A DNA stretch of 64,000 nt from Bedellia somnulentella (Eukaryota > Arthropoda > Insecta > Lepidoptera > Bedelliidae). The notes below the pieces were generated by a model. The model was not told the DNA's origin and searched no databases. It saw only the letters and a list, made by a program, of their open reading frames with translations. Positions 33,493-44,993 of the stretch are shown here, one piece after another. Positions within the stretch are counted from its first letter, which is position 1. The number at the start of each line of letters is the position of its first letter. A program made the position numbers and the translations under genes. Location: assembly GCA_963576735.1 (NCBI GenBank), contig OY755173.1:7038873-7102872 (forward strand). Direction: 5' to 3'.

Positions 33493-36400
33493 GTTATCGT
33501 TAAGTTTGAGTTTGAGAATACTATAGGGAAGTTGAAGAACTTCGATTCATAAAAATCGCTCGGCACTTGCCCCTATTGCACTTGGCACTATGGCAAGATA
33601 TTGTTAAGAAAAAACTTAATAGCTGAGATGATTCATGCTCATTTGCTACATACAGAGAATCAACTATCAATTCCTCGGAAATGTAAGGAAAAAATATAGG
33701 ATTGAAATACGATAAAATTTAACATTATTAGTGATGGCTTTACACACCAGAGAAATAAAGTAGTTATAGAATGTCTGTGGCTTAGAAGGATTGAATAAAC
33801 AAACAGACACAGAATACCATTTCCTCTTATTCTATATTTAAATGGCACATTGATGAGTCCACTAAATTGAAATGTCGTATATATCGTAGCTATTTTGAAA
33901 TAGGAGAATTTACCACAAATTATTTATGTACTTTACTTGTTAGTAATGTTATGCTAATCAATTGTTTAAAAACCCAGCTTAAAAAGGTATAAACATTAAG
34001 TGTTTCAAATATTTTGTTTGATTTAAAAATACAAAAATAACATTTTCAAGTAAATTATTTGTGGAAATTATTAAATCCAAAAATAAATAAATTTTAGTTT
34101 TCACGTGACAGATTAATGTTGGAAATAAAGCATAATGGAGTGACTAAAATAAATGAATGCTCACACAACTGGAGAGAAGGAATAGTATTATTCCAGCGCA
34201 AAGCAGAGATATTAGTTAAAATCGTGACAAATTTAACACAAAGAGACATTAAAATTAATTTCAGAAATCACGTGACAATATGATCGGTGTTCGCACTTGG
34301 CGGAATATAAATCTCTAGTGCGTGCGAATTCGGACAACAAATTTATTGTTATAATATCTGTCCCACGCAACTGCCCAACGCCCGTTTAACTGGATTTAAA
34401 AACACTATTGTAATTATAGAAATATTTGGAAAAATGCTGTTAATCAATGAGGTCGTAATTTTATTTTATATTACATCTTGTTTTTTATCTTATATGTTTA
34501 GAAAAAACAACCTGTTTTTACGTGACATCAAATTTCCGTGCATTCATCATTCTTCTCATCACGCCAATTTATTCTTATCACTTCGGCTTTCCGATTTTTA
34601 AACGTTTTCTACCTGGCCTTGAAACTTCTTGCTTATTAGATTTTAATAATATTAGACGAAGAATAGTTTAGCTATACCTCAGTGTAATTATCAAGAAACT
34701 TTTAGATGTCACTATATGTAGTTATGTCAGTATGTAGTCGACCATATGTTCATGACTAACACTGAGAAAACAAACAAAACATTCGTGGACAGACAAAGGT
34801 TAACAGAGATTTTAAACTATAAAAAAAGGAATAATGTCATTTTGCCATCATTCAATATAAAAGCCCTGTCAATCAGCACAACACTGAAATCTAAGTTATA
34901 TTAAGACATGAGCTCAGCTTTCTCCTCTCTCAAATTTTTGGACTTCATATTAAAGGCAAATGGTTTATAGCTAATTTTAATTTTATTGGTTTTAATAAAA
35001 CTGCTAGATATAAGCTTGCCCCAAAAATTTCGACAACTACTGGTCCTGTGCTGCACACATCCATCGGCTTCTTGCAACATTGCCCTCCTTAAACGAATAT
35101 TCTTACGAAGGACACTTCATAGTTTCAAAAACATTCATAAAATTCAAGAAATATCGATTCTGCCCTAAAGGGCAGAAATAATAGGATTATCGAATCAATT
35201 TTACTGCTTAGTTAATTTCTTTATCCATTAGTCGATGTTAATAACACCTACAAAACGAAATAAGTTTAATTATTATATGTTTATACAACACTACTGTATA
35301 TACCTCTAAAGCGATGCTGTTTAATTACAGTATGGCAAGTGACAAGCCCACATCATAATTCATATGCATTAGAGTCAATACATAATGGCGCAATAGAGTA
35401 ATGGTTTTAGTGAACACGCGTTAATTTAGTTTTTCAGTTTGTCTGCCGATTCAGTGTAGATTCCTGTGACATTTTGAAATTCTCTCGGATTGTAAATAGA
35501 GCACATTGATATCTAGCAACTGCTTGTCACGAGGCATTACCGCTGTCAGTTATAAAAATATTCGGGTATAATTTCAGCTCTCGTGCCGTAGATAGATTTA
35601 TTTGAGTTGATAAATCTAAAATATCTTATATATAATATATTACTATACTAATAAAACATGCAACAAAGAAGGGTGGGATTCATAGCAGTAGTTTTTTTTA
35701 AATATCATATTACATGAAATGAATTAAGTGACACATATCTTTTTTCCACATCTTTCCAAAGAAATTAATTGTTAAAAGAAATATGGATATAAATTATGAA
35801 ATTCTGAAGTGATTTTCCAGAAATGTTTTTGGCACGGAACTCAAAAAAGTATTTAAATAAAAGTTATAGTAGAATGGTTGTGATTAGTCGGTGTTAAACG
35901 CTTCGTTTGTTCGACGGATAGTGTTATTTGAAAATAGAATTACAATATCAGCGGCGTGATTTTGTATTGTGATTGTGAGCGGAGTTGACTAATTTGTTCT
36001 AGAATATTCACGCGTTATTATGGACAGCAGCCATTTTTGTTTTGAAATCATTGTGAAATTTTATAGGTATTTTATTCTATCGCAAAAAAGATAAACAAGT
36101 TTGCCCAAGGATAAACTAATTGATCCTAAAATCGGCTCTGGCCAGTCACATCCCACTTTATGGTTGAACAAAACGAATGATGCAGACTAATTTTTAACCG
36201 CCACGTTTGTATTGAAGAAGTTTGTTTGTATTTTCATTGTAAAGAAAATATGACTGGTTTAACAACAACAATAAGCTGTTATATCACGGTAGTTTTTCTT
36301 ATTGTAGATTTAAATCAAAATATGAGGGCATTCCATATATTATTATATCAATAATCATTCTGCACTCTCTTTCTCTGTATAAATGTGCGCAATTTCATCG

Positions 36401-37050
36401 CTGCCTCTGTAATCTACACAAAAGTTTTAGTTTCGACTATTACTTTACAGATAAACGAGATACACAAACAAACAGTTCAGTATTTGTCATTTAAAGTTAT
36501 TATAACAGTAAAATTATAATTTATGGCAGAAGACCAACTTTGTGCCAGAACTCCTAATGAAAATTGGTCAATACAACGAGTACACAAGATGTTTAGCATT
36601 TGCAATATCATTTAGTAATAAAATATATTTTACGAGCAAAACATTTGGCAAAAGGCGCTTCTTTTATTTAGGTACATTTTCACATAGTGTTTGTGTGTAC
36701 ATTTCACTGCAGTAATCCGTTAGATTGCCTCAAATTCACTAGACCACAAATAAGGAAGGAATGAGGCATATGCGTACATGAAGTGTCATTAAAATCAAAT
36801 TTTGGCTCTTTTCCAAGTCTTGGAAATATTGTTCTTCTTTGTGGCTAGGGTAGCATAATATCACTATCTTCAGAAATGATATCCTTTTAAATAGTTATTT
36901 TGTATATAAAAGAGTAATTCGAGTGTGCATAACTTTGCATGATTAAGCAAGCCTGATTTATTGATGTAATGAAAATCAACTGGGCAACGTGGGATTCGAT
37001 CAATGCATTAATATTGAAATGGTTATTGCGAACGAGCGCAATAAATAGGC
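33493..37050. other. Long AT-rich unique interval
   Basis: Both strands read; open frames at 33660-33848, 34986-35168 and others are short and without recognisable motif. This is the longest stretch nearly free of the named repeats. I see no gene. Confidence 0.45.
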
Positions 37051-37789
37051 TTATTGTTTTTAATTAGGGCCGGAGCTCGATTCACTCAACGCACCGGCAC
37101 AGCACTGGCGCTGTCGTCTCTCTTCTATATTTAATTTATCGCAACGTCTTCGGATCGGCACGCGGAGCTCGTCTCGCACCTAAATGTTACTTGAGGATAT
37201 TTTACGATCTGTCCGTACACACCTCATTAACCGCCAAATTGCTTATCAATCACTATCCACAAATCGATGACAACCGTGGTACTAATAATTGGCAGTCACC
37301 GATTGTGTAAACTCTTGTCACGAGAATTTTACTCGATGGTCACTGACCTTCGAGGAGTGGAAAAATATTTTAGTTTAGAGTAAAATGACGACAGCATTGT
37401 CGGTATGTCGGCCTCCCCACTAGTTGTCGGCGTCGATAAAAGTTTGTAAAAACTGACGCATCTTTTCTCCCGTACTAAAATAAAAATGTCCCATGATGAT
37501 TGATGTTTCGTTCAACACGCGTCAAGTCAAGGATAGGATGCGTTCCATCTCTCACATTTTTGAGCGAGCAAACTAACAGTGTAACTTGACACGCGGGGTT
37601 TGCGAGCTAGTTTAAGAACGGAGATTCGCCGTAGGCGTGAAATTAGTATAACGAAACTTCGTTTAAGGTTGTCTGACATAGTTATTGGATGAGCGAGTTT
37701 CATTTCCAATGCAGGCACGATGGGGAGCTATGCAGGACGTAGACGTGTGTCGAGCGTCTCTAGTTTTATTTGATATTTTCATGCAGATG

Positions 37790-38365
37790 ATTGAGTTAGG
37801 TGGGTAGTGCGGGAGGTCGGGACGCAATCTCCGGTGAGGCAGCGCGGAAGCCGTCCGCCGCCCGCCGGCTGCCGGCTGCCGTCGCGAGGGCGCGCCACTC
37901 TCCGGAAAAACCATTCAGACCCATTTTTTTCATTCACATAGAAAACTTTATATCGCACAGTCATACAACCAACTTTGGAACGTAATTAGTAAGCTCTCCA
38001 AACGAACGCCGTCCTCACACACACTCATACATAACTAGATGCAGACAAACTTTGAACGGCATTCTAATTAACTCAGAAACAGAAATTTTAAGTAAATAAA
38101 CTTTAATCTTTACACGTTTCCGTAACGGATTTCCTTAATTATTCTTCTCGTGAAAACTTCGACAGTTAAGAGCGCATAAATTAGCGCTTTAAACGCACGA
38201 CGGAAAATCGGATGATATTCGCGATCAGAGTTAGGATCTAGTTTCCGCCGTGACGCGATAAGTAAGTTATTGAGGGTAGTAGGAGACGGGCGAGCGCGGG
38301 GGTGAAGTGGCGGGGGCGGCGCGCGGGGGAGGAAGGCACGAAGACGGAGACATTCAGCCATGTAA
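37790..38365. promoter_or_regulatory. GC/CpG-rich island, candidate promoter or first exon
   Basis: Two peaks stand out sharply: 37797-37912 (many CG dinucleotides, 'cgccgcccgccggctgccgg') and 38274-38362 ('ggcgggggcggcgcgcggg'). On the minus strand 'gcgatataaagt' (about 37957) is TATA-like. On the plus strand a donor-like 'ataa|gtaagt' lies near 38262. Frames here (37663-37914, 37779-37964 and 38110-38361 minus; 37800-37985 plus) are Arg/Pro/Ala-rich composition effects. The flank 37050-37780 is also less AT-rich. A host gene 5' end is a reasonable guess; strand uncertain. Confidence 0.35.
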
Positions 38366-38549
38366 TTATTAATAAATGATTTAAAGGAGGCCTAAATAGA
38401 TTTGGTAATTATTCGCGAGTTGCGGTGTTGCGATCATAGTAATTACCTAGCACTTGTTTGCGTTTTCTGTATTAGGTATCATAAAGGCGAAAGATATTTT
38501 AATTGGTTTCAGGAAAATGACTAAATGTATGACTATGAAGTCATACTCA

Positions 38550-38880
38550 AACTCACACTTTCACACCGTATATCCCTGAAGGGGATGGCAGAGGTACTAA
38601 TACTTCTGAACATCACGTGACGTTATCACCTGGTGTTCAGAGTACCCTCGTTTTGCAGGCCTATCGCCGTTTTGTACACATACAGTGTCACATAACAAAG
38701 TATAACTTAGCCATGTGGGTTTCCTCACGATGTATTCCCTTACTGTTATAAACCATGACAAATTAACAACACATCAACGGCTTTAGAAAAGACATATTGG
38801 TGTAGGCCCGACCCGGGATTTGAACCCTGATCACCTGTACGATAAGCGGTGTTCTACCCACTGAGCTATCACGGTTGCCT
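38550..38880 (-). mobile_element. SINE B, full length, with tRNA-like head
   Basis: The tRNA-like head is about 38807-38879 on the minus strand: 'gcaaccgtgatagctcagtg', 'gggttcaaatcccggg'-type B box, end 'gtcgggcc'. The body includes 'catgtgggtttcctcacg' and 'gccgttttgtac', and the 3' end lies at 38557-38580. There is an internal deletion between 'ctcgttttgc' and 'aggcctatcg'. tRNA-derived SINEs carry their Pol III promoter (A and B boxes) in this head. Which tRNA it came from I cannot say. Confidence 0.9.
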
Positions 38881-38985
38881 ACACTTGTAATCAATCCTAA
38901 ATATATGAATCATCCTATCCATGGTGTGTTCGAGGAAGGCGGCATATTTGGGCTGTGATATTTAGGTACGAATTATTCCTTACAG

Positions 38986-39050
38986 TGCTCACGGCTGTAA
39001 TCCCACGGATGCAGGAGTAATCAGAAAAATAAAACAGCTACTTATGAGAA
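38986..39050 (-). mobile_element. Possible SINE A remnant
   Basis: 'gctcacggctgtaatccca' resembles the SINE A 3' end in reverse; the rest is decayed. Confidence 0.35.
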
Positions 39051-39210
39051 TTTTGTGGTAAAAGGCAGATAAATACATGCCAAACTACCTCATTTTAATT
39101 GTGCAACTTTTCAAACTAAGAAAAATAATTTAATGTTTTTTGACATGAATTCCTCATGTGGGGATTATTACTCATAAATAAAAGATGTTATTAAAGGAAA
39201 GAAAAATTTC

Positions 39211-39283
39211 GACACTGGCGGGGTTCGAACCCGCGACCTTCGGGTATACGCCCTCGTCGCTCTGCCAACTGAGCTACAGTGTC
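39211..39283 (-). tRNA. tRNA-Tyr-like pseudogene in repeat D
   Basis: 73 nt on the minus strand: acceptor GACACTG/CAGTGTC (7 bp), D stem GCTC/GAGC, anticodon position GTA (Tyr), T stem GCGGG/CCCGC with loop TTCGAAC. The anticodon stem has mismatches. Animal nuclear tRNA-Tyr genes carry an intron, absent here. Being part of a repeat, it is more likely a repeat module than a working tRNA gene. Confidence 0.6.
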
Positions 39284-39587
39284 AGTTGGCATCCAGCGCG
39301 AAATTTCTCTATCCTTTGGTCGCGGGTTCGAACCCCGCCAGTGTCGAAATTTTTCTTTCCTTTAATAACATCTTTTATTTATGAGTAATAATCCCCACAT
39401 GAGGAATTCATGTCAAAAAACATTAAATTATGTGATAGTTAGGCGTTTCCAACATTTGCATTCTATCTGAAAAGGTAGACAAGTGGCCGTCCGAATTAGT
39501 TAAAATTCGGAGGTAGGAAACGCAAACACTACTTGAACGTGTAAAAAAGAAACAAAGGATAGAGAAATTTCGCGCTGGATGCCAACT

Positions 39588-39660
39588 GACACTGTAGCTC
39601 AGTTGGCAGAGCGACGGGGGCGTATACCCGAAGGTCGCGGATTCGAACCCCGCCAGTGTC
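39588..39660 (+). tRNA. tRNA-Tyr-like pseudogene in repeat D, second module
   Basis: Same cloverleaf as 39211-39283: acceptor GACACTG/CAGTGTC, D stem GCTC/GAGC, GTA in the anticodon region with an extra G in the stem, and a T arm with one change (GCGGA against CCCGC). It lies in the plus-oriented D copy. A 67-codon open frame on the plus strand (39185-39388) and an 87-codon one on the minus strand (39423-39686) read the antisense of this tRNA and its neighbour and are spurious. Confidence 0.6.
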
Positions 39661-40152
39661 GAAATTTTTCTTTCCTTTAATAACATCTTTTATTTATGAG
39701 TAAGAAAAATAATTCGTGTCAATACCCAATACACACCTTTAGACTATACTGTTAGTATTGAAGCCAGACACATGATGAGCGAAGCACGCTCCTTTCCCGG
39801 TATTGCAACAACAAATTACTAAAATAAATAATGTCAACTAGTTCGGAGCCATCTCTAGAAAGCAGACTTTTTGTTTGTTCTAAAATATCAGAAATTCCAA
39901 TTCCGGGGAGCGTCAAAATGACAATCACGACTGTCGCGCTTGCTCACATCTTTAGTTTTTTTGTGACATAGAATAACATTACGTTCTTATTTTGTCCGTT
40001 TTTTACCGCACATGTTATCTATGGCGGTAATTGGTTTAGAACAGCGCTATTCTTCACATTTGCTTTGTTAATTCACGTCTTTTTCACTTATTGTAGGAGA
40101 TCAGTAGTAAGAGATTTATAGAGGTTGTTTGTTGTTTTATATGGTGTTGTAT

Positions 40153-40285
40153 ATAGAGGTAGAAAAGAATAGAAAACTATATATTCCACATCTTAAAAAA
40201 TAATTATGTATATTCAAACCACTAAAATTTATAATGATATACAATCGGCGGTCTTATCACTAAAAGCTATATAGAGATGGATCAG
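40153..40285 (-). mobile_element. CR1/Jockey-like LINE 3'-UTR fragment
   Basis: 'agaatagaaaactatatatt' at the left and 'acaatcggcggtcttatcac' at the right match the ends of the UTR fragment at 3072-3200. Confidence 0.6.
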
Positions 40286-40705
40286 TTCTATTTAATAAAT
40301 ATTTGTCACTGTACGCTTTTTAAGTTTCATTTGGAACTATGAGTAAAATCGTTTTCTGTTTTGTAAACACTATTGTCGTTAATCTATACTATTAGAAGGC
40401 AAAAAAAAATAATTTTCTGTGTATCAGTATTAAAAGTGCCAACCAACCATCAACAAACTAACTCATTTAAAAAAATCTTTCAAAATAGAAATCTATAACT
40501 TTCAGACGAAACATAGACTATATCATATCACGCTAATTTACATAAATAGCGTAAGCATTGATTGAAAATAACTGTAAAATAATACCGTGTGAGTGTGTGT
40601 GGGTCGATCCATTAGTATTTTTATATTTTATAATTCAACTATCTTTATTTCATAGTGTATTAGAATGATACATCTTAAATACATGATGTATGATTATTAT
40701 TACTG

Positions 40706-41050
40706 CAACCGTGATAGCTGAGTGGATAGAACACCGTTTATCGTGCAGATGATGCTGGTTCAAAACCAGAGTCGGGCTTTCACTAATTTGTCATTTCTAA
40801 AGTCAATTGTGTGGTTAATTTATCATGGTTGTTAGCGGTGAGGAAACCCACATGGCTAAGTTGTACTTTGTCATGTGATAGTATATTAGTACGAAACGGT
40901 GATAGGCCTGCCCCCCATCACGTGAGTACACTGTCTAAGCAAAACGTGGGTACTCTAAACACCAGATGACAACGTCGCTTGATGTTCAGAAGTATTAGTA
41001 TCTCTGCCAATACCTTCAGGGATATACGGCTTGAACGTTTAAGTTTGAGT
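40706..41050 (+). mobile_element. SINE B, full length, plus strand
   Basis: The tRNA-like head is 40706-40780 ('gcaaccgtgatagctgagtg', B-box region 'ctggttcaaaacc'), then the body 'gtgaggaaacccacatgg', 'caaaacgtgggtactct', 'gatgttcagaagtattag' and the end 'ggatatacggcttgaacgtt'. It is one of the most complete copies, about 345 bp. The T-arm has mutated. Confidence 0.9.
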
Positions 41051-41546
41051 AGAGATGATGCATTAGGAGCAACTAAATTAAAGCTGTAAATAAACGTGGC
41101 ATTTAGGATATCTCATCATAATATCCACCATATATAAATCAGACTTAAACGAGACCGGCACTAACCACAAATAAGGAAGAGCGCAAAATATAGTGATGCA
41201 AACTTTCGAAGCAGTTTATCGTAGTATAATTCTGAATGACACGGTGTGCAAATCACCACAACAATGCATACACGATGCATATAAAATTGCAAATTGGTTT
41301 AATAATATCTTAGCACTTCGTGGTCTACGCTCAGATTAACATCTTGTCCCACCATTCTTCGAATAAATTACTTTCTTAACATAGAGATTATAAGTACGTC
41401 TTTACTTTTATATATGTGCAAAAGTGGATACTAAATCAAAATTCATTAGATTGGAATTCATTATAAAATGAACTATAGTAGAATTATTCTCTTTGATGAT
41501 TAAGTAATAGAGTAAGTCTTGAATTAATGTGTAGTTATGTACATAC

Positions 41547-41797
41547 AATACTAACCGCTTTCGATCCCAAAAGGAGATAGGCAGAGTTTTAAAAAAATAA
41601 TTCTCCAGCCACTTTTAAAAGTTTATTTGGGGAATGGATTCTTAAATAATAGCTGTTGGTATTGTGTCTCCAAACGCATCGTTCAACAGTCACTCAAAAA
41701 AACTTAAAACACCTTAACATGCCTCTTTAGACAACTGCGGGTAGAAAACGGTTAGTGCTATTCTAAGCCAAAACTACACAGCTAATTTTAATTAGTA
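41547..41797 (-). mobile_element. SINE A, old copy
   Basis: 'cttttaaaagttta', 'tgtgtctccaaacgcatcg', 'gcctctttagacaactgcgg' and 'gctattctaagcc'. The tail is eroded. Confidence 0.75.
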
Positions 41798-42462
41798 TGT
41801 ACTTAAACAAATTGGTATAGAAAAAGGCAGAATATCACAAATCACTGCATAAATCCGGTACAACTATTATTTAGTTTTGCATACAACAATATGGCGTATA
41901 TTTTCCACTCCGATAGCGTTGTATGAAATTGTTAGCTAAATTGAAGTTATGTTATTTCTGGTCAATATCGTATGAATGAATTTATAGGCCACTTTGTATT
42001 ACAGACTCACATATATTCACGAATAGATTACAACATGAATGGATACTAAAACAATATGATAACAAACAGATTCCTTGATTTAGATTTGCTTCAATAAATT
42101 AATATATGAGTTAAAGATAATATGGGGTCATCGCGTAGCTATAATTAAGGTTCATTGTAAACACAAGTTCGAATATATAGGAGTATCTATATATCATTAT
42201 CTCATCCAAAGGAATTTTACTACAGAAGAACTGTTCTTCCAAATGACTGGTGTTCCGTAACCTACCTTTTTTTCGTCAGCTCACAGGTGTAAACCATTCT
42301 ATGTAGTAAATAAATAAATGAATGATTATATACAAAGTTAGCTCAAAATAAGTACACATAAAGATGAGTGGAATGGATACGTGGTACCCGAAGGAATTGC
42401 CCTACCTTACTGTTGGTACCCGAATTGAATAAATATACTATAATACACATATGTGTGTCGGG

Positions 42463-42613
42463 CTGATTATGTATCTTTAGCGACCGCGATTGTGTCGCAA
42501 GTTGCAATATTGTCGCTGTCAAATGTGTCAGATTGCATACACATTTATGACATTGACAACGACAATCGTGCAACTTGCGACACAATCGTCACTCGCAAAA
42601 GATACATAATCAG
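42463..42613. repeat. Palindromic MITE-like element, 151 bp
   Basis: The ends 'ctgattatgtatctttag' and 'gatacataatcag' are inverted. The arms (~70 bp each, 42463-42532 and 42545-42613) share 'gattgtgtcgcaagttgca', and the centre itself pairs 'aaatgtgt' with 'acacattt'. The whole element folds into one hairpin. Short frames at 42343-42585 and 42453-42677 are read through it. No second copy here. Confidence 0.8.
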
Positions 42614-42907
42614 ATGGCACCGCTTCATGTGCAGAAAACGACATTCCAAATACTTTACCAGGCCTTCACTAATGTGAAACTCTAAATGTGTGGTAATTAA
42701 ATTATTATTTTGGTAAAAAATCACATAAAAAAATAATCATACAGTTATTATCACTAAAAATATCTTCTACCATTGTTACTCGTATTTCATCTTCTATGAT
42801 TTAAAATATGCCTGAATCAACACAAATAGCTTTCTTAATACCATATGAAAATTACTAACATTAATTTTGCTTATCAAACAAACAAATACGGTATTTACTT
42901 CATCATT

Positions 42908-43258
42908 CTAAATCTCAGATCCGTCTTCGATAAAAATAACGCGAGTGTATGATTTTGCAGATACTATCTTGTCAAATTTTTGAGAGTATCTTCTCAGATA
43001 CTGTTGCAATATAAAATTAGTATTATGGCGAAACAAAACGGGACTTCCTTTTCCATTTGTGTTTGCTAATGTAATGAGTTTTAGATTTTTATAAATTATA
43101 AAGTTCATGTTTGAAATATCCTTCAAAACGGCGGCGATAGGCCCACCCCCCATCACATACTCATGTGATAGTCCAAGCAAAACGTGGGTACTCTTAACCC
43201 GAGGTGTTTTGCCTATAATGAATGAAAATATATATACATACATATACAATATATACAT
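42908..43258 (-). CDS. Open frame of 116 codons, doubtful; N-terminal half from SINE sequence
   Basis: Starts at an ATG in an AT-rich tail (43258). Residues ~17-45 come from a SINE B fragment (43124-43209). Residues ~46-116 (from KDISNMNFIIYKN to VIFIEDGSEI) match no repeat in this window. I recognise no family. It could be chance, an old transposase piece, or an exon fragment. Confidence 0.15.
   Translation of the reverse strand: MYILYMYVYIFSFIIGKTPRVKSTHVLLGLSHEYVMGGGPIAAVLKDISNMNFIIYKNLKLITLANTNGKGSPVLFRHNTNFILQQYLRRYSQKFDKIVSAKSYTRVIFIEDGSEI
43124..43209 (+). mobile_element. SINE B internal fragment
   Basis: 'aaaacggcggcgataggcc', 'ccccatcacatactc' and 'caaaacgtgggtactct' match the middle of SINE B. 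Confidence 0.8.
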
Positions 43259-43452
43259 ATGCTATAAAAGTCAAAAAAGGGTACCCAGAGTTTCAGAATC
43301 AGAAATTCTTCTTCTTTTGTTAATTGGGGATAAGATAGTAATAATTAAGTATTGTTGGTGAAGAGTCTCCAGCCGTATTGCCCATCGAATACTTAAATAC
43401 CCTTCGCGGCTCGGGCGCCACCTGCGCAAATAATGGGGTAGTACTATTTTAA
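43229..43452 (-). mobile_element. SINE A, degenerate
   Basis: (CATA)-rich start, 'gtacccagagtttcagaatc', 'agagtctccagccgtattgc' and 'ataatggggtagtactattt'. The segment between is partly replaced by 'ttcgcggctcgggcgccacc'. Confidence 0.7.
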
Positions 43453-44041
43453 TTTATATATAATTCTTTATTCAGATAACTAGGATCCATTGTGTTAGTA
43501 GACATATTAAAATACAGTGGGTTAGTAAGTACTTACAAATAATTATAACTTAACACTAATATTTAAAATAAACCTATTTATTTATTTAGGCTGACATGTT
43601 TGACTACCAAATGTTTATACATTGGGCAGTCAAACCGGTCAATTTTAAGCCGATTTAATAATATAGATAGCAAATTCAACTAGGTTACAAAATTTACACT
43701 CAAACTCTACAATGTTTGTCTAAACCAAAACTTCGTAGCAATCAATCTCTGCCATAAGTATGTAGCTATTATCACTTCGGTGCGTTGACCGAATTTCTCA
43801 AACATTCGTGTTCTGAGATATATTTGTATGCGAGTGATAAAGATGGCATTTCATCGAGGAGGTTGATGTATGTCTTTTTATGGTTACTTTCCGACAACTA
43901 AGATTAGATAAGGTGACATGTGGTGTTGTGGGTAAAATCTCAGTTTCTTGTATAAAAGTAACAATATTTATAAATTTGGTTTATTTGTTAATGTTGTAAA
44001 TACCCCTTTGAAACAAATTGAAGTAGAATACTTATATTGAT
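43453..44041. other. AT-rich unique interval
   Basis: No feature that I can support. Confidence 0.4.
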
Positions 44042-44244
44042 TACTATAACAACATAACATAACATAAACGTTCACGCCGAATATCCCCGAAGGGGTTGGC
44101 AGAGGTACTAATACTTCTGAACATCACGTGACTTTGTCACCTGGTGTTCAGAGTACCCAGCAACCGTGATAGCCGAGTGTAAAACACTCGGTTATCGTGC
44201 AAACGACTAGTGTTCAAATCCTGGGTCGGGCCTACTATAACAAC
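44042..44244 (-). mobile_element. SINE B with inverted tRNA-like head and perfect 12-bp TSD
   Basis: The direct repeats 'tactataacaac' are at 44042-44053 and 44233-44244. From 44054 to 44158 lies the SINE B 3' end in minus orientation, beginning with (CATAA)n. From 44159 to 44231 the tRNA-like head follows in plus orientation ('gcaaccgtgatagccgagtg' to 'gtcgggcc'). Head and tail therefore face opposite ways inside one insertion and the middle is lost. This is a textbook 5' inversion. Confidence 0.92.
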
Positions 44245-44993
44245 TAATACAATAAACCAATAATATTTAAAAACCAATTTTATTTTTCTAATGTTTATAT
44301 TAATTATGGTATGGATCCCTTTTTGCCAATCTCACATATTTACCCCATAATAAAAGGTGTGAATGAAATAAGTATCAATCGGAAGTAAGATGTAACAATT
44401 AAATTGTGTTAAATACATATGTAAAGCGATTGTGAATCCACTCAATGGTTAGAGGAGAGTTTGTGAGATTTAGAACAGCAACATGGAGCACATGTTTGTG
44501 TATCTAAGTTTACGAGATCCGAGCTTCTTGTGTGGTTTACCAACACATCCCGTGCTTCGCCTCTAATACCTTTTATTGATGTTGTATGAATATTTGCTAA
44601 CATCAATGTTGGTTTTACGATATTCTTGTTACTAATATATGTAGCAATCATTGGTATGAAATGACGAATTTGAGGTATCACTAAATAGTCAATCTATTAT
44701 GACTTTCCTATTTTGTTATATTCGTTTCCATTCTAAAGTAAAGGTTATAAGTGCATAGTGGTATAAGTTGGCGGAGAAGGTCATTACAGCAGAGCTAAGG
44801 TAGGTTCTTTGGAACGTCGCTCTGTAAGGACTAGTAGTCACACTTATATTTTCACACACTTGTGAAGAAAATGTACTACCTATGATTATTAAGAAACTCG
44901 TTTTACTTGCAACTTTGTAAGCCAAAGAATATAATATGGTGGCAAAAACCACTCCAATTTTCGTTTGTGCATTGGCTTTCATGGAAGGGGGTT
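44245..44993. other. Unique DNA with two short minus-strand frames
   Basis: Frames of 79 and 88 codons (44442-44681 and 44716-44982, both minus) lie end to end. Neither shows a motif I recognise, and there is no clear splice signal linking them. Confidence 0.25.

Larger units (their letters stand above)
39117..39714. repeat. Composite repeat D block: three tRNA-Tyr-like modules in inverted order between 14-bp direct repeats
   Basis: 'taagaaaaataatt' occurs at 39117-39130 and 39701-39714, so 39131-39700 looks like one insertion. Inside are a minus copy (39131-39317), a plus partial copy (39318-39431) that is an exact reverse complement of 39125-39238, 119 bp of other sequence, and a second plus copy (39551-39702). 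The 114-bp perfect inverted repeat has a 79-bp spacer. The sequence 39432-39550 includes the segment that also precedes the tRNA module in copy 1 at 1.8 kb, so it belongs to the element's 5' part. Confidence 0.85.

Noticed and set aside
36744..36764. Shared 'accacaaataaggaag' with 41168-41183
   Set aside because: About 16 bp in common and no extension on either side; too short to call a repeat.
39185..39388. Frames reading AGFEPATFGYTPSSLC...
   Set aside because: This is the well-known conceptual translation of antisense tRNA-like sequence; it arises from repeat D and is not a protein.
39588..39660. Functional tRNA-Tyr gene
   Set aside because: The cloverleaf is good, but it is part of a multi-copy repeat, has a disturbed anticodon stem and lacks the intron usual in animal tRNA-Tyr genes.
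40382..40400. Second Helitron 5' end ('tctatactattag')
   Set aside because: Only the first ~12 bases resemble the Helitron start at 31209; no 3' hairpin/CTAG end was found at a sensible distance.
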